A DNA stretch of 64,000 bases, taken from contig CAVERH010000006.1 of NCBI GenBank assembly GCA_963618065.1, positions 23,857 through 87,856 on the forward strand, written 5' to 3'. Positions 16,517-26,604 of this stretch are shown one piece after another. How positions within the stretch are numbered: position 1 is the stretch's first letter; the number at the start of each line of letters is the position of its first letter. Below the pieces are notes generated by a model. The model was not told the origin of the DNA. It was given only the letters and a program-made list of their open reading frames with translations, and ran no database searches. The DNA is from Suilimivivens sp963618065 (GTDB lineage Bacteria > Bacillota > Clostridia > Lachnospirales > Lachnospiraceae). The position numbers and the translations under genes were made by a program.

Positions 16517-18178
16517 GTGAATAGCAATAAGATCAACGCTAAGATGCTTGCAAAGATGTTCTTAGCCGGTGCGAAAAATCTTGAAGTAAAGAAAGAATGG
16601 ATTAATGAATTAAACGTATTCCCGGTTCCCGATGGTGATACCGGTACGAATATGACCTTGACGATCATGTCCGCAGCCAAGGAGGTCGTGAACCTCCAGG
16701 ATGAAGATATGATGACAATTTGTAAAGCAATTTCTTCCGGTTCCTTAAGAGGTGCCAGAGGAAACTCCGGCGTCATCCTTTCCCAGTTATTCCGTGGATT
16801 TACGAAGACCATCCGTGAATGCGAAGAAATCGATATCCCGACACTGGCAACCGCTACCGAAAAGGCTGTGGAATCTGCTTACAAGGCCGTTATGAAGCCG
16901 AAGGAAGGAACCATTCTTACCGTAGCGAAGGGAATGGCAGACAAGGCAAGAGAATTAGCGGAAGAAGGCTGTGACGATATGGAGCTTTATTTCCGCCGGG
17001 TCATCGAGTACGGAGATGAAGTATTAGCGAAGACTCCCGATATGCTTCCTGTTTTAAAGCAGGCCGGCGTGGTAGATTCCGGCGGTCAGGGACTTATGCA
17101 GGTGATGAAGGGTGCCTTTGATGCATTCCTGGGCAAAGAAGTTGACTTTACCTTAGAAGCTCCAAAGGATGGTGCTGCCAAGGAAGGACCTGCTTCCTCT
17201 GTAGAACAGGAGATTAAGTACGGTTACTGCACCGAGTTTATCATCTTATTAAATAAGACTTTCAATATCAAGAACGAAATTGATCTCAAGGAATATTTAG
17301 AATCCATTGGCGATTCCATTGTGGTTGTTGCAGACGGGGATGTGGTCAAGGTACATGTACATACCAATGATCCCGGACTTGCCATCCAGCGGGCATTGAA
17401 GTATGGTGCATTATCCAACATGAAGATTGACAACATGCGCTTAGAGCATCAGGAAAAGCTCTTTAAGGAACAGCAGTTAAAAGAGCAGGAGCAGAAGAAG
17501 GAACCGGAAATGCCTCACAAGGAGGTTGGTTTTATTGCTGTTTCCGTAGGCGAGGGCATGAGCGAAATCTTCAAGGAACTTGGTGCTGACTACATCATCG
17601 AGGGCGGTCAGACCATGAACCCGAGTACCGAAGATATGCTGAATGCGATTGATAAGGTAAATGCCGACACGATCTTTATTCTTCCGAACAACAAAAACAT
17701 TATTCTTGCAGCGAATCAGGCAAAGACCATGGTCGAAGACAAGAAGATTATTGTTATCCCGACCAAGACCGTTCCGCAGGGAATTACCGCGATCATTAAT
17801 TATGTACCGGATATGGATCCGGAGGACAATGCAGCAACCATGGAATGTGAAATCAAGAATGTTAAGACCGGTCAGGTTACCTACGCCGTTCGTGATACCA
17901 TGATTGATGATAAGGAAATCAAGCAGGGTGACTACATGGGGATCGGCGATTCCGGCATTCTTTCTGTCGGTCGAGACATGGAAGAGGTTACCTTCAACAT
18001 GATTAAAGCAATGATACATGACGATCTGGAGCTGATCAGCATTTACTATGGTTCGGATGTAACCGAGGAAGCTGCCGAAGCAGTCAAAGCGAAAGTAGAA
18101 GAAACCTATCCGGATTGTGATGTGGAATTACAGATGGGTGGACAGCCGATTTATTATTACGTAATTTCCATGGAATAA
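16517..18178 (+). CDS. fakA: FakA-like fatty acid kinase (DAK2/DhaL domain, YloV)
   Basis: A 553-residue protein with an N-terminal DhaL kinase domain (PVPDGDTGTNM near residue 35 and GSLRGARGNSGVILSQ near residue 75) and a C-terminal DegV-facing domain with PNNKNIILAANQA and PTKTVPQGI. FakA phosphorylates fatty acids bound to FakB (DegV-family) proteins, feeding exogenous fatty acids into phospholipids. A DegV gene occurs two genes downstream, past recG, consistent with such a pair. The start is GTG 16517 with AGGAGG upstream. An intrinsic terminator follows. Confidence 0.88.
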   Translation: MNSNKINAKMLAKMFLAGAKNLEVKKEWINELNVFPVPDGDTGTNMTLTIMSAAKEVVNLQDEDMMTICKAISSGSLRGARGNSGVILSQLFRGFTKTIRECEEIDIPTLATATEKAVESAYKAVMKPKEGTILTVAKGMADKARELAEEGCDDMELYFRRVIEYGDEVLAKTPDMLPVLKQAGVVDSGGQGLMQVMKGAFDAFLGKEVDFTLEAPKDGAAKEGPASSVEQEIKYGYCTEFIILLNKTFNIKNEIDLKEYLESIGDSIVVVADGDVVKVHVHTNDPGLAIQRALKYGALSNMKIDNMRLEHQEKLFKEQQLKEQEQKKEPEMPHKEVGFIAVSVGEGMSEIFKELGADYIIEGGQTMNPSTEDMLNAIDKVNADTIFILPNNKNIILAANQAKTMVEDKKIIVIPTKTVPQGITAIINYVPDMDPEDNAATMECEIKNVKTGQVTYAVRDTMIDDKEIKQGDYMGIGDSGILSVGRDMEEVTFNMIKAMIHDDLELISIYYGSDVTEEAAEAVKAKVEETYPDCDVELQMGGQPIYYYVISME

Positions 18179-18224
18179 AGATCGGAACTAAAATGATAAA
18201 GTGAATGTAACAATCAAATACATT

Positions 18225-18254
18225 GCAAAAGGACGGTTCGACCGTCCTTTTTGC
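18225..18254 (+). terminator. Intrinsic terminator after the FakA-like gene
   Basis: GCAAAAGGACGGT (18225-18237) pairs with ACCGTCCTTTTTGC around TCG; the 3' arm ends in a T5 run. The A-rich 5' arm means it could also act on the reverse strand. Confidence 0.88.
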
Positions 18255-18308
18255 ATATAGTAAGAAGTAGAAACAAAAGCTACATATAGTGGTTGTAAGG
18301 GGTGAAAA

Positions 18309-20363
18309 ATGAATTCGACAAACGATATCCTGTCTGTAAAAGGAGTCGGCGAGAAAACAGCCAGACTTTTTCGAAAGATCGGGATTGATACGGTAGAAGA
18401 TCTCATTCACGATTATCCAAGGGATTATGTGGTTTATCCTGAACCCAGGAAACTAAAAGCTGCACAGGATGGAGAAATGATTGCAGTATTTTTGCAGCTA
18501 CAGGGAAACTTTTCCTTTAAGAAGTTCCGGAACCTGACCATTGGAACAGGCAAAGCAACTGACGGTCAGGATACAGTAGCCTTAACCTTTTTCAATATGC
18601 CATACCTGAAGGCCAGGCTGGTTTCCGGAGCCTGTTATCTTTTTTATGGAAAGCTGCAGGAAGAACATGGACAGTATCGTATGGAACAGCCGGTGATCTA
18701 TGGCAGGGACGAATATGAAAAACTGCGCATGCAGCTTCAGCCGGTCTATGGACTGACCAAGGGACTGACCAATCATATGATCCGAAAATGCATTGCGCAG
18801 GTTCTTCCGGAATATGAGGAACCGGAGTTTGTACCACCGGAAATCGTTAAGGAATATCACCTTCCCGACCGGAAGGAGGCCCTGAAGTGGATACATTTCC
18901 CGGAAAGCTACGAAGAGCTTACAGAGGGCCGCCGGAGGCTTGTATTTGACGAATTGTTTCTGTTCCTTCTGATGATCCGTAAGATGAAGCAGAGCAGGGA
19001 AGAGGACACCTTGTATCCCATGCTGGAAACTGCATGGCCCAAGCGCCTTATGGAGCAGCTCCCTTATCCGCTTACCGGAGCACAGAAACGGGTTTACGGA
19101 GAAATTGTTGAGGATCTTACCGGTGGCCGGTGCATGAACCGCCTGATTCAGGGCGATGTCGGATCCGGCAAGACGATTCTTGCCTTTTTAGCCCTTCTGC
19201 TATGTGTGGATAACGGCTATCAGGGAGCTTTGATGGCACCGACCGAAATTCTTGCCACCCAGCATTTTGAACAGGTTTGTGCCATGACGAAGGAATATGG
19301 ACTTCCGTTTAAGCCGGTCTTATTAACCGGATCCATGAGTGCCAAAGCCAAAAAGGAAGCATATCTGCAGATTGCCGATGGCAGTGTGAATCTTGTGATC
19401 GGGACGCATGCCCTGATTCAGGATAAGGTATCCTTTCATAAGCTTGCACTGGTTATTACCGATGAACAGCATCGTTTCGGTGTGCGCCAGCGGGAGCGCT
19501 TCGGGGAAAAAGGCGGCAGCCCCCATGTGCTTGTCATGAGTGCGACGCCGATTCCCCGTACCCTTGCGATTATCCTGTATGGGGATCTGCATATTTCCCT
19601 TGTGGATGAACGGCCTGCCGAGCGGCTTCCCGTAAAGAACTGTGTGGTAGGCGTTTCGTACCGTCCGAAAGCATATGCCTTTATCGAAAAGGAGGTTGCT
19701 GCCGGAAGACAGGTGTATGTGATCTGTCCGATGGTCGAGGAAAACGAAGCACTGAACGACGTTGAGAATGTGACGGACTATACAAAGCTTCTTCGTGAGA
19801 AGCTGAATTCCAAAATCCGTGTGGAAATGATCCATGGTAAAATGAAAGCCGATCAGAAGCAGGAAATCATGGACCAGTTTGCCAAAGGAAATATCGATGT
19901 CCTGGTTTCCACAACGGTAATTGAAGTCGGAATTAATGTGCCGAATGCAACGGTCATGCTGGTCGAGAACGCCGAACGCTTCGGACTGGCGCAGCTCCAT
20001 CAGCTACGCGGCCGGATCGGGCGTGGAAAGGAGCAGTCCTACTGTATTTTTATGAATCATTCCGAGAAGCCCGAAAACAATAAACGGCTAAAGATCCTGA
20101 ATGATTCCAATGACGGCTTTTATATTGCAGAGCAGGATTTAAAGCTGCGCGGGCCGGGGGATCTGTTCGGAATCCGGCAGAGTGGATTGATGGAATTTAA
20201 GATTGCGGATGTTTATCAGGATGCTTCTTTTTTAAAAAAGATCAGCCAGACGGTAGATCATCTGCTTGCGGAAGATGAAGCTCTGATGCAGAGCCGGAAT
20301 GCCGCATTAAGGGAATATTTGGAAGAGAATACAACGAAACTGATTGACTTTAAGTCGATCTGA
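18309..20363 (+). CDS. recG: ATP-dependent DNA helicase RecG
   Basis: RecG remodels stalled replication forks and branched DNA. The 684-residue protein has the N-terminal wedge/OB domain (about residues 1-210, beginning LSVKGVGEKTARLFRKIG), then the SF2 helicase with Walker A GDVGSGKTILA (about 280), the DEQH box in ITDEQHRFGV (about 385), motif V in TTVIEVGINVP and motif VI QLRGRIGRG. The C-terminal TRG motif region follows. Order fakA-recG matches other Firmicutes. Confidence 0.97.
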   Translation: MNSTNDILSVKGVGEKTARLFRKIGIDTVEDLIHDYPRDYVVYPEPRKLKAAQDGEMIAVFLQLQGNFSFKKFRNLTIGTGKATDGQDTVALTFFNMPYLKARLVSGACYLFYGKLQEEHGQYRMEQPVIYGRDEYEKLRMQLQPVYGLTKGLTNHMIRKCIAQVLPEYEEPEFVPPEIVKEYHLPDRKEALKWIHFPESYEELTEGRRRLVFDELFLFLLMIRKMKQSREEDTLYPMLETAWPKRLMEQLPYPLTGAQKRVYGEIVEDLTGGRCMNRLIQGDVGSGKTILAFLALLLCVDNGYQGALMAPTEILATQHFEQVCAMTKEYGLPFKPVLLTGSMSAKAKKEAYLQIADGSVNLVIGTHALIQDKVSFHKLALVITDEQHRFGVRQRERFGEKGGSPHVLVMSATPIPRTLAIILYGDLHISLVDERPAERLPVKNCVVGVSYRPKAYAFIEKEVAAGRQVYVICPMVEENEALNDVENVTDYTKLLREKLNSKIRVEMIHGKMKADQKQEIMDQFAKGNIDVLVSTTVIEVGINVPNATVMLVENAERFGLAQLHQLRGRIGRGKEQSYCIFMNHSEKPENNKRLKILNDSNDGFYIAEQDLKLRGPGDLFGIRQSGLMEFKIADVYQDASFLKKISQTVDHLLAEDEALMQSRNAALREYLEENTTKLIDFKSI

Positions 20364-20396
20364 AAGTAAGATATTTGGGAAGGATTGGTGAACCGA

Positions 20397-21266
20397 TTGA
20401 GCAAAAAAATTGCAGTAGTAACAGATTCAAACAGCGGAATAACCCAGAAGGAAGCAAAGGAGCTTGGCTTATTTGTGCTTCCAATGCCTTTTATGATCGA
20501 CGATACGGAGTATTTTGAAGACATCAGCCTGACGCAGGAGGATTTCTATGAGAAGTTAGAGGGTGGCGCCAATGTGGTAACCAGCCAGCCTTCCCCGGAT
20601 TCTGTCATGAAGCTGTGGGATGACCTGCTTGCAGACCATGAGGAGCTGGTTTACATCCCGATGAGCAGTGGATTATCCGGCTCCTGCCAGACCGCAGTCA
20701 TGTTATCACAGGAAGCGGACTACACAGGTCGTGTCCACATTGCCAATAACCAGCGGATTTCGGTCACTCAGCGGCAGTCTTGTCTGGATGCATTACTGCT
20801 TGCGGAACGGGGACTTACCGGCACGGAAATCAAGACATTCCTGGAAGAGGATAAATTTAATTCCAGTATTTATATTATGTTGGATACTCTGTTTTATCTG
20901 AAAAAGGGCGGCCGTATCACCCCGGCAGCCGCAGCAATTGGTTCGTTACTGAAGCTGAAGCCGGTGCTTACCATTCAGGGAGAAAAGCTCGATGCCTTTT
21001 CCAAGGCAAGAACCGTATCTCAGGGAAAGCAGACCATGATTTCTGCCATCCGCAAGGATATGGAAACCCGTTTTGGCGGAGCAACACCGGAGAATATCTG
21101 GTTAGAGATTGCTTATACGAAAGATCTGGAAACTGCCCTGCAGTTTAAAGAAGAATTATTAAAGGAATTCCCGGGATTTGAAATTGTCGTGCAGCCCTTA
21201 TCCTTAAGTGTAGCGTGCCATATCGGACCGGGCTCCCTTGCAGTTGCATGCTGCAAAAAGATATAA
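20397..21266 (+). CDS. DegV family fatty-acid-binding protein (FakB-type)
   Basis: A DegV protein of 289 residues that binds one fatty acid for presentation to FakA. Conserved features are VVTDSNSGI at the N terminus, VTSQPSPDSVM, the loop YIPMSSGLSGSCQTA that holds the carboxylate, and FYLKKGGRITPAAAAIG. The start is ambiguous: TTG 20397 gives the family-typical M-S-K-K-I-A-V-V beginning with GGTGA 5 nt ahead, while GTG 20388 and TTG 20385 lie on the AGGA site itself. A FakA-like gene lies 2.2 kb upstream. Confidence 0.88.
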   Translation: MSKKIAVVTDSNSGITQKEAKELGLFVLPMPFMIDDTEYFEDISLTQEDFYEKLEGGANVVTSQPSPDSVMKLWDDLLADHEELVYIPMSSGLSGSCQTAVMLSQEADYTGRVHIANNQRISVTQRQSCLDALLLAERGLTGTEIKTFLEEDKFNSSIYIMLDTLFYLKKGGRITPAAAAIGSLLKLKPVLTIQGEKLDAFSKARTVSQGKQTMISAIRKDMETRFGGATPENIWLEIAYTKDLETALQFKEELLKEFPGFEIVVQPLSLSVACHIGPGSLAVACCKKI

Positions 21267-21285
21267 AAAGAAAGAGGTTTATTAA

Positions 21286-23208
21286 ATGGCGAAGGAAGCG
21301 GTTTATGACGCTTCCAGTATTACGGTGCTGGAAGGCTTGGAAGCGGTCAGACGAAGACCGGGAATGTATATCGGCAGTGTCTCTACGAAGGGCTTAAACC
21401 ATCTGATTTATGAAATCGTAGACAATTCCGTGGACGAACATCTTGCAGGTTACTGTGACAAAATCTGGGTAACTCTCGAGGCAGACGGTTCGGCAACCAT
21501 CGAAGATAACGGACGAGGCATTCCAGTCGGACTCCATGAGAAAGGAATCAGTGCAGAGCGTCTGGTGCTTACAACGCTTCACGCAGGCGGTAAATTTGAT
21601 GATTCTGCTTACAAAACAAGCGGAGGTCTGCACGGGGTTGGTTCTTCAGTTGTCAATGCGTTATCCACGCATCTGACCATTCAGGTAAAGAGTGGCGGGA
21701 ATCTCTATGAAGACCGTTATGAAAGAGGAATTCCGGCAGTAGAGCTTGTCGAAGGACTTCCCCCTGTGATCGGAAAAGCAAGAGGAACCGGTACGAAGAT
21801 TAATTTCCTGCCGGATGATACCATTTTTGACCGCACACGGTTTAAGGAAGACGATATCAAGAGCCGTCTGCATGAAACGGCATACTTAAATCCGTTACTT
21901 ACCATTATTTTTGAAGATAAAAGAAAAGAAGTAACAGACCATGTGGAATACCATGAGCCGGATGGGATCATCGGATTCATCAAGGACATGAACAAGTCCA
22001 CGGAGACCGTATGTGATGTCGTTTATTTTAAAGGCGAAAGCGAAGGCATTTCGGTAGAAGGAGCCTTTCAGTATATCAATGAATTCCATGAAAATGTCCT
22101 GGGATTCTGTAATAATATTTACAATGCAGAAGGCGGTACTCATCTTACCGGCTTTAAAACTGCGTTTACAAATATTATCAATACCTATGCAAGAGAGATG
22201 AATATTTTAAAGGAAAAGGATGTAAACTTTACCGGTGCCGATGTACGTAACGGTATGACTGCCGTGATCTCCGTCAAGCATCCGGATCCCCGTTTTGAAG
22301 GCCAGACGAAGACAAAGCTTGATAATCAGGATGCGGCAAAGGTGGTTGCAAAGGTCACAGGTGATGAACTGATCCGTTACTTTGACCGTAATTTAGAAGC
22401 CTTAAAGAATATTATCAGCTGTGCAGAAAAGGCAGCCAAAATCCGTAAAACCGAGGAAAAGGCAAAGACCAATATGCTCACGAAGCAGAAGTTCTCCTTT
22501 GATTCGAATGGCAAGCTTGCAAACTGTGAATCCAGGGATGCTTCAAAGTGCGAAATCTTCATTGTCGAAGGAGATTCCGCAGGAGGCAGCGCCAAGACGG
22601 CCAGAGACCGTGCCTATCAGGCAATTCTTCCAATTCGTGGTAAGATCCTGAATGTAGAAAAGGCAAGTATTGATAAGGTATTGGCCAATGCCGAAATCAA
22701 AACCATGATCAATGCGTTTGGCTGCGGATTTTCTGAAGGATACGGAAATGACTTTGATATTACGAAGCTCCGTTATGACAAGATTATTATTATGGCAGAT
22801 GCGGATGTGGACGGTGCCCATATTTCCACATTGCTTCTGACCTTATTCTACCGGTTTATGCCGGAGCTGATTTACGAAGGACATGTTTATATTGCCATGC
22901 CGCCGTTATATAAGGCGATGCCCTCAAAGGGAGAAGAAGAGTACCTGTACGATGACAAGGCATTAGAGCAGTACCGTAAAAAGCATAAAGGACCCTTTAC
23001 CTTACAGCGGTACAAAGGTCTTGGCGAAATGGATGCGGAGCAGTTATGGGAAACTACGTTGGATCCGGCGTCCAGAATTTTAAAACAGGTCGAGATTGAA
23101 GATGCCCGTATGGCATCCGAGGTAACTGAAATGCTGATGGGAACCGAGGTTCCTCCAAGAAAGGCATTTATTTACGAGCATGCCACCGACGCGGAGCTGG
23201 ACATCTGA
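21286..23208 (+). CDS. Type IIA DNA topoisomerase subunit B (ParE/GyrB-like)
   Basis: ATPase subunit of a type IIA topoisomerase, 640 residues. GHKL ATP-site motifs are EIVDNSVDEHLAG, DNGRGIPVG and TSGGLHGVGSSVVNALS in residues 40-125; the transducer domain spans about 225-390; the TOPRIM metal site is in EGDSAGGSAK (about 426) and DADVDGAH (about 504). It lacks the extra insert of proteobacterial GyrB. The partner A subunit follows after 47 nt. Because that subunit lacks a GyrA box, I favour a topoisomerase-IV-like pair over the true gyrase, which is normally near dnaA. Confidence 0.85.
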   Translation: MAKEAVYDASSITVLEGLEAVRRRPGMYIGSVSTKGLNHLIYEIVDNSVDEHLAGYCDKIWVTLEADGSATIEDNGRGIPVGLHEKGISAERLVLTTLHAGGKFDDSAYKTSGGLHGVGSSVVNALSTHLTIQVKSGGNLYEDRYERGIPAVELVEGLPPVIGKARGTGTKINFLPDDTIFDRTRFKEDDIKSRLHETAYLNPLLTIIFEDKRKEVTDHVEYHEPDGIIGFIKDMNKSTETVCDVVYFKGESEGISVEGAFQYINEFHENVLGFCNNIYNAEGGTHLTGFKTAFTNIINTYAREMNILKEKDVNFTGADVRNGMTAVISVKHPDPRFEGQTKTKLDNQDAAKVVAKVTGDELIRYFDRNLEALKNIISCAEKAAKIRKTEEKAKTNMLTKQKFSFDSNGKLANCESRDASKCEIFIVEGDSAGGSAKTARDRAYQAILPIRGKILNVEKASIDKVLANAEIKTMINAFGCGFSEGYGNDFDITKLRYDKIIIMADADVDGAHISTLLLTLFYRFMPELIYEGHVYIAMPPLYKAMPSKGEEEYLYDDKALEQYRKKHKGPFTLQRYKGLGEMDAEQLWETTLDPASRILKQVEIEDARMASEVTEMLMGTEVPPRKAFIYEHATDAELDI

Positions 23209-23255
23209 TGATTAAGACAGATCACGGAATTTCTTAGTAGAAAGGAATTTATTTC

Positions 23256-25496
23256 ATGGAAGAAAGAATCATCAAAACCGAATATTCGGAAGTGATGCAG
23301 AAATCCTATATTGACTATGCCATGAGTGTTATTATTGCGCGTGCCCTGCCGGATGCCAGAGACGGGTTAAAGCCGGTACAGCGCCGTGTGCTTTACGATA
23401 TGCATGAACTTGGAATCCGTTATGATAAGCCGTATCGTAAGAGTGCACGTATTGTCGGCGATACCATGGGTAAATATCATCCTCACGGAGACAGCTCCAT
23501 TTATGACGCGCTCGTTGTAATGACACAGGATTTTAAGAAAGGGATGCCCTTAATTGACGGCCACGGTAACTTCGGTAACATCGAAGGCGACGGAGCAGCC
23601 GCCATGCGATACACGGAAGCCCGCCTCGAAAAGGTAACTCAGGAAGCGTTTTTGGCAGACCTGGATAAGGATGTTGTTGATTTTATCCCGAATTTTGACG
23701 AAACCGAGAAGGAACCCTCCGTTCTTCCTGTGAAGATTCCGAACCTTTTAGTCAACGGTTCCGAAGGAATTGCCGTTGGTATGGCAACCAGCATTCCGCC
23801 TCACAATCTCGGTGAGGTTGCCGATGCGGTAAAAGCCTACATGCAGAATGAAGAGATTACCACAGAAGGATTAATGAAATATATTAAAGGACCGGATTTT
23901 CCGACCGGTGGTATCGTTACCAATAAGGATGAACTGCTGGAAATTTATGAAACCGGCGTCGGGAAAATCAAAGTCCGGGGCAAGGTGGATATTGAAAAGG
24001 GAAAGGCCGGCAAGACAAATGTGGTCATTTCCGAAATCCCCTATACCATGATCGGAGCCAACATTTCCAAGTTCCTGATGGATGTAGCAGCCCTTTCCGA
24101 AACGAAAAAGACACAGGATATTGTGGATATTACGAACCAGTCCTCCAAGGAGGGAATCCGTATTGTCATTGAGCTCCGTAAGGATGCAGATGTTGAGAAC
24201 TTTGTCAACATGCTCTATAAAAAGACAAGACTGGAAGATACCTTTGGTGTCAATATGCTGGCCATCGCCGATGGCAGACCGGAGGTTATGAGCCTTAAGC
24301 AGATCATTAAGCACAATGTGGATTTCCAGTTTGAAGTAGCACGCCGGAAATATACCACACTCCTTGAAAAAGAACTGGAACGCAAGGAAATTCAGGAAGG
24401 CTTGATCAAAGCCTGCAATGTCATTGACCTTGTTATTGAGATTTTACGTGGCTCCAAGGATCGTGCCATGGCAAAAGCCTGTCTGGTCGAAGGAAAGACC
24501 GACGGCATCAAATTCCGTTCCAAGGAATCCAGGATTATGGCTTCTCAGCTCTGTTTTACCGAAAAGCAGGCAAATGCTATCCTTGAGATGCGTTTATATA
24601 AATTAATCGGTCTGGAACTGGAGGCATTAATTAACGAACACGAGGATACGCTTGCCAATATTTTCCGGTACGAGGACATCTTAGACCGCCGGGATTCCAT
24701 GGCACAGGTCATTATGAATGAACTGGATGATATCCGGAGGGAATACGGAAAGACGAGAAAAACCGTCATTGAAAATGTAGCAGAAGCCGTTTATGTAGAG
24801 AAGAAGCTTGAAGAGATGGACATTGTCTTCTTAATGGATCGGTTCGGCTATGCAAGATCTGTGGATGTCCCGACCTATGAGAGGAACAAGGAGGCTGCGG
24901 ATACCGAAAATAAATACGTGGTATTCTGCAAGAACACCGGCAAGATTTGTATCTTTACGAATACCGGACAGCTTCACACGGTGAAATTACAGGATGTTCC
25001 GTTTGGAAAATTCCGTGACAAGGGCGTTCCGGTCGATAACATCAGTAATTATGATTCGCAGAAGGAATATGCCATTACGGTAGAAAGCCAGACAAGCCTT
25101 AACCTGTATCGGCTTCTGTTTGTTACTGCCCAAGCCATGATGAAGGTCGTTGACGGCGGTGAATTTGATGTGGCCAAAAGAACTGTTGCTGCAACGAAGC
25201 TGCAGGATAACGATGAAGTTATCAGTGTTGAAATTATCAGGGAACAGAAGCAGATCATCCTGCAGTCCGCGGATGGATACTTCCTTCGGTTTGGCTTAGA
25301 GGAAATTCCCGAAAAGAAGAAGTCGGCTGTAGGTGTACGTGGAATGAAGCTTTCCGATAAGGATCATGTAGAAACCGTTTATTATACACAGACAGCTATG
25401 CCCGATCCGGATATTGTATATAAAGATAAGCATGTGGAGCTACAGCGGATCAAGCCACAGCACAGAGACAGCAAAGGAACGAAGCTCCGTCTGTAG
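23256..25496 (+). CDS. Type IIA DNA topoisomerase subunit A (ParC/GyrA-like)
   Basis: DNA-cleaving subunit of 746 residues. The catalytic tyrosine is Y119 in AAMRYTEARL. The quinolone-determining loop HPHGDSSIYD has Ser80 and Asp84, the drug-sensitive state by the usual numbering. The C-terminal beta-pinwheel (about 500-735) does not contain the QRRGGKG GyrA box: the expected position after PTYE reads RNKEAADTENKY. Loss of that box removes the ability to wrap DNA for negative supercoiling, as in ParC. The stop is 15 nt before rsmD. Confidence 0.85.
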   Translation: MEERIIKTEYSEVMQKSYIDYAMSVIIARALPDARDGLKPVQRRVLYDMHELGIRYDKPYRKSARIVGDTMGKYHPHGDSSIYDALVVMTQDFKKGMPLIDGHGNFGNIEGDGAAAMRYTEARLEKVTQEAFLADLDKDVVDFIPNFDETEKEPSVLPVKIPNLLVNGSEGIAVGMATSIPPHNLGEVADAVKAYMQNEEITTEGLMKYIKGPDFPTGGIVTNKDELLEIYETGVGKIKVRGKVDIEKGKAGKTNVVISEIPYTMIGANISKFLMDVAALSETKKTQDIVDITNQSSKEGIRIVIELRKDADVENFVNMLYKKTRLEDTFGVNMLAIADGRPEVMSLKQIIKHNVDFQFEVARRKYTTLLEKELERKEIQEGLIKACNVIDLVIEILRGSKDRAMAKACLVEGKTDGIKFRSKESRIMASQLCFTEKQANAILEMRLYKLIGLELEALINEHEDTLANIFRYEDILDRRDSMAQVIMNELDDIRREYGKTRKTVIENVAEAVYVEKKLEEMDIVFLMDRFGYARSVDVPTYERNKEAADTENKYVVFCKNTGKICIFTNTGQLHTVKLQDVPFGKFRDKGVPVDNISNYDSQKEYAITVESQTSLNLYRLLFVTAQAMMKVVDGGEFDVAKRTVAATKLQDNDEVISVEIIREQKQIILQSADGYFLRFGLEEIPEKKKSAVGVRGMKLSDKDHVETVYYTQTAMPDPDIVYKDKHVELQRIKPQHRDSKGTKLRL

Positions 25497-25511
25497 CGTT
25501 AAGGAGGAAGT

Positions 25512-26060
25512 ATGAGAGTAATTGCAGGAACGGCGCGGAGCCTTCCTTTAAAGACACCGGCATCCATGGATACCAGACCAACCACGGACCGGATTAAAGA
25601 AACCTTATTTAATATGATTCAGATGGATGTACCTGGGTGTGTTTTCGCAGACTTCTTTGCAGGAAGCGGTGGGATCGGCATTGAGGCCTTGAGTCGTGGA
25701 GCGGAACACAGTTATTTTATCGAAAACAACCCAAAAGCCATTGCCTGCATTCAGGATAATCTACAGTTTACGAAATTTACTGAACGTGCAACCCTGATTA
25801 AAGGAGACGTCTTATCCGGCGTCCACCAGATTCACGAAAAAGAGGTCACCATTATCTTTATGGATCCTCCGTATGCGCTTGGCATTGAACCGGCACTTTT
25901 CCGTGAATTAAGGAATATGCCGTATGTTACAGAACATACCATCATTATTATAGAAGCCGCAATTGACCGATCCTTTGATTTCTTGGGGGAATACGGATTT
26001 ATCATTGTAAAAGAAAAGAATTACAAGACAAATAAGCATTTATTTATCAAAAGACAATAG
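25512..26060 (+). CDS. rsmD: 16S rRNA (guanine(966)-N2)-methyltransferase
   Basis: RsmD methylates G966 of 16S rRNA using SAM. The 182-residue protein has MRVIAGTARSLPLKTP and RPTTDRIKETLFNM, the SAM site DFFAGSGGIGIEALSRGA (about residues 48-65) and the catalytic MDPPYALG (about 116). It is followed by coaD, a conserved pair in many Firmicutes. AAGGAGGAAGT precedes the start. Confidence 0.95.
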   Translation: MRVIAGTARSLPLKTPASMDTRPTTDRIKETLFNMIQMDVPGCVFADFFAGSGGIGIEALSRGAEHSYFIENNPKAIACIQDNLQFTKFTERATLIKGDVLSGVHQIHEKEVTIIFMDPPYALGIEPALFRELRNMPYVTEHTIIIIEAAIDRSFDFLGEYGFIIVKEKNYKTNKHLFIKRQ

Positions 26061-26094
26061 GAAAGGAAATTCCAACGTCTTAAGGAGAAGAAAA

Positions 26095-26604
26095 TTGAAA
26101 AAAGCAATTTATCCGGGAAGCTTTGATCCGGTTCATCACGGACACCTTGATGTCATCCGCCGTGCAGCACAGATATTTGACGAATTAACGGTAAGTGTCT
26201 TAAACAATAAAGTAAAGACACCATTGTTTTCAGTAGAAGAACGTGTTAAGATATTAAAGGAAGCAGTGAAGGATATTCCCAATGTGAAGGTGGAATCTTT
26301 CAGCGGCTTATTGGTAGATTATGCAAAAGAGAAGGATGTTCATGTTGTGATCCGCGGCTTACGTGCCATTACTGATTTCGAATATGAACTTCAGACAGCC
26401 CAGACAAATGCCAAGCTTTCCAATGGTGCAGTGGATACGGTCTTTTTGACGACCGGTTTGGAATATGCCTACCTCAGTTCTTCGAGTGTCAAGGAAATTG
26501 CCAGCTTCGGAGGCGATATTTCCATGTGTGTACCGGATTTTTTAGGAAAGCAGATTTATGCAAAATTTGGAATAGAAAGAAATGAACCGGAGGCAATGGA
26601 ATGA
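26095..26604 (+). CDS. coaD: Phosphopantetheine adenylyltransferase
   Basis: CoaD transfers AMP to 4'-phosphopantetheine to make dephospho-CoA. The 169-residue enzyme has the nucleotidyl-transferase motif YPGSFDPVHHGHLDV (T/HxGH) at residues 5-19, RGLRAITDFEYELQ and the C-terminal YLSSSSVKEIASFGGD. The start codon is TTG 26095, with AAGGAGA at the right distance. The following gene overlaps it by 4 nt (ATGA). Confidence 0.96.
   Translation: MKKAIYPGSFDPVHHGHLDVIRRAAQIFDELTVSVLNNKVKTPLFSVEERVKILKEAVKDIPNVKVESFSGLLVDYAKEKDVHVVIRGLRAITDFEYELQTAQTNAKLSNGAVDTVFLTTGLEYAYLSSSSVKEIASFGGDISMCVPDFLGKQIYAKFGIERNEPEAME

Noticed and set aside
17477..18019. 180-codon reverse frame inside the FakA-like gene
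   Set aside because: Antisense shadow with histidine/asparagine-rich, non-protein-like composition.
19323..20000. 225-codon reverse frame inside recG
   Set aside because: A shadow of a well-conserved helicase gene; no ribosome site and no recognisable protein motif.
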